The translations under genes and the position numbers were made by a program. From an uncultured Sulfitobacter sp. (lineage in GTDB: Bacteria; Pseudomonadota; Alphaproteobacteria; Rhodobacterales; Rhodobacteraceae): a stretch of 15,391 bases of DNA. The notes beneath the pieces were generated by a model that was given only the letters and a program-made list of their open reading frames with translations, made no database searches and was not told the DNA's origin. Within the stretch, counting starts at the first letter, position 1, and each line of letters begins with the position of its first letter. The stretch is from assembly GCA_937923365.1 (NCBI GenBank), contig CALAIJ010000076.1:1-15391 (forward strand), in the 5' to 3' direction. Of the stretch, positions 14,727 to 15,391 are shown piece after piece.

Positions 14727-15350
14727 TCAGGGGGTTTTGCCAAGCGCGATCCAGCGCGCGAAGGTGTCAATGTCACTTGCTGGCCAAGGGCCATCGCAGG
14801 GCATTGTCCCGTCAAGAAGGCGGGACAGGATCAGATCCGCGTGTTCCGAGACAACGTCGAAAGAGCCCAGATCGAGGTTGCGCACTGCGATCATCATGTT
14901 GATGTCGACATCGCGAAACAGGGGCCGGACGTCTGCTGCAAAGCTGAGGTCCTCTGCGGTCGGGGCCGCGGGGATATTGGCCACTTCCGGCATGCCGACA
15001 GGTACGTCGAACAGGGCCTGCTTTGTGTTGGTCTGTGCATAGCACCGGATGCCTTTGAGCGCCTGACCCGGCCCCCAGAAATTGGTGATGTCGATGGCGG
15101 GCATAACCGTGTTCGCGCGGGTCTTGGTCAGCCGCTGCAACACGATCGTTCCAACGGGCGGCGGGGTTGCGACAAAGTCAAAGCCCTGCACACCGTCTTC
15201 GGGCGGGATCAGATAGTGATGAGGCACCAAGGTCGGGTTGGTCCAGAGCGGCGTGCTTGCGTAGCCTTCTGCATCTATGACCAGATTGGGCGGGTTCGAC
15301 TTTTGCAAGGACAGCAAAACGATGTCAGCGGAATAGATACGGGTTGTCAT
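14727..15350 (-). CDS. Uncharacterised protein with a cytochrome c-like but heme-less C-terminal part
   Basis: A 207-residue protein I cannot assign. It has no signal peptide, so it appears cytosolic unless carried by a partner. The N-terminal part (1-125) is strand- and Pro-rich, with T-N-P-T-L-V-P-H-H-Y. The C-terminal part (about 133-205) resembles the helical layout of small cytochrome c domains: F-A-A-D-V-R-P-L-F-R-D-V-D near its start, a M-P-C-D-G-P-W-P loop (173-180) where the Met ligand loop would be, and a final helix F-A-R-W-I-A-L-G. The CxxCH motif is absent. The start ATG at 15350 has a strong AAAGGAG ribosome site six bases upstream. It is followed after 11 bases by the c-type heme protein, and preceded by the end of a likely outer-membrane protein gene. 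Confidence 0.75.
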   Translation of the reverse strand: MTTRIYSADIVLLSLQKSNPPNLVIDAEGYASTPLWTNPTLVPHHYLIPPEDGVQGFDFVATPPPVGTIVLQRLTKTRANTVMPAIDITNFWGPGQALKGIRCYAQTNTKQALFDVPVGMPEVANIPAAPTAEDLSFAADVRPLFRDVDINMMIAVRNLDLGSFDVVSEHADLILSRLLDGTMPCDGPWPASDIDTFARWIALGKTP

Positions 15351-15373
15351 GGTCGGCTCCTTTCTTGAGGGGG

Positions 15374-15391
15374 TCAGAATTTGATGCCCAG
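15374..15391 (-). CDS. Last five codons of a gene, possibly an outer-membrane beta-barrel protein (partial)
   Basis: On the minus strand the window enters on an open frame reading L-G-I-K-F and a TGA stop at 15374-15376. A terminal Phe with hydrophobic residues at positions -3 and -5 is the insertion signature of outer-membrane beta-barrels. The stop is 23 bases before the start of the next minus-strand gene, so it would be in the same operon. With only five codons this is suggestive, not proof. Confidence 0.35.
   Translation of the reverse strand: MGIKF

Overview
The window is a gene-dense, GC-rich stretch of bacterial chromosome or large plasmid. The many NTG starts, short overlaps, a TAXI-type TRAP transporter, and the mix of Rieske oxygenase, cytochrome P450 and sulfatase genes suggest a marine alphaproteobacterium of the Rhodobacteraceae (Roseobacter group). 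That placement is inferred from gene content and style, since no marker gene is present. I see no tRNA, rRNA, insertion sequence, CRISPR array or regulator gene.

Left block, plus strand, 1-6976: a run of six catabolic-type genes. In order they are a sulfatase cut by the left edge, a cytochrome P450, a flavin reductase-like split-barrel protein, an AMP-forming acyl-CoA synthetase, a nitronate monooxygenase-like TIM-barrel flavoprotein, and a Rieske non-heme iron oxygenase alpha subunit. Two junctions are 4-bp ATGA overlaps and the others are gaps of 10 to 73 bases, so the block reads as one operon. A plausible reading is uptake or desulfation of a sulfated organic compound, oxidative attack by the P450 and Rieske enzyme, and CoA activation of a resulting acid. 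The substrate cannot be read from the sequence. No ferredoxin or dedicated oxygenase reductase is visible.

Middle block, minus strand, 13210 down to 6986: a TAXI solute-binding protein, a fused TRAP permease and a YtcJ-like amidohydrolase form a transporter-hydrolase operon. The permease stop and amidohydrolase start overlap (TGATG). An AmgK-like small-molecule kinase follows and ends tail to tail, 9 bases from the Rieske gene. The gap between binding protein and permease holds a nested inverted repeat with competing pairings. Upstream of the binding protein lie two 25-bp dyads of the same 7-11-7 geometry.

Right block, minus strand, 15391 down to 13513: the last five codons of a probable outer-membrane beta-barrel gene, then a 207-residue protein whose C-terminal part looks like a heme-less cytochrome c domain, then a 400-residue exported protein with one c-type heme site (CITCH). 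I could not assign these to a characterised system, and they are the best candidate for something undescribed. The block ends in two consecutive strong hairpins.
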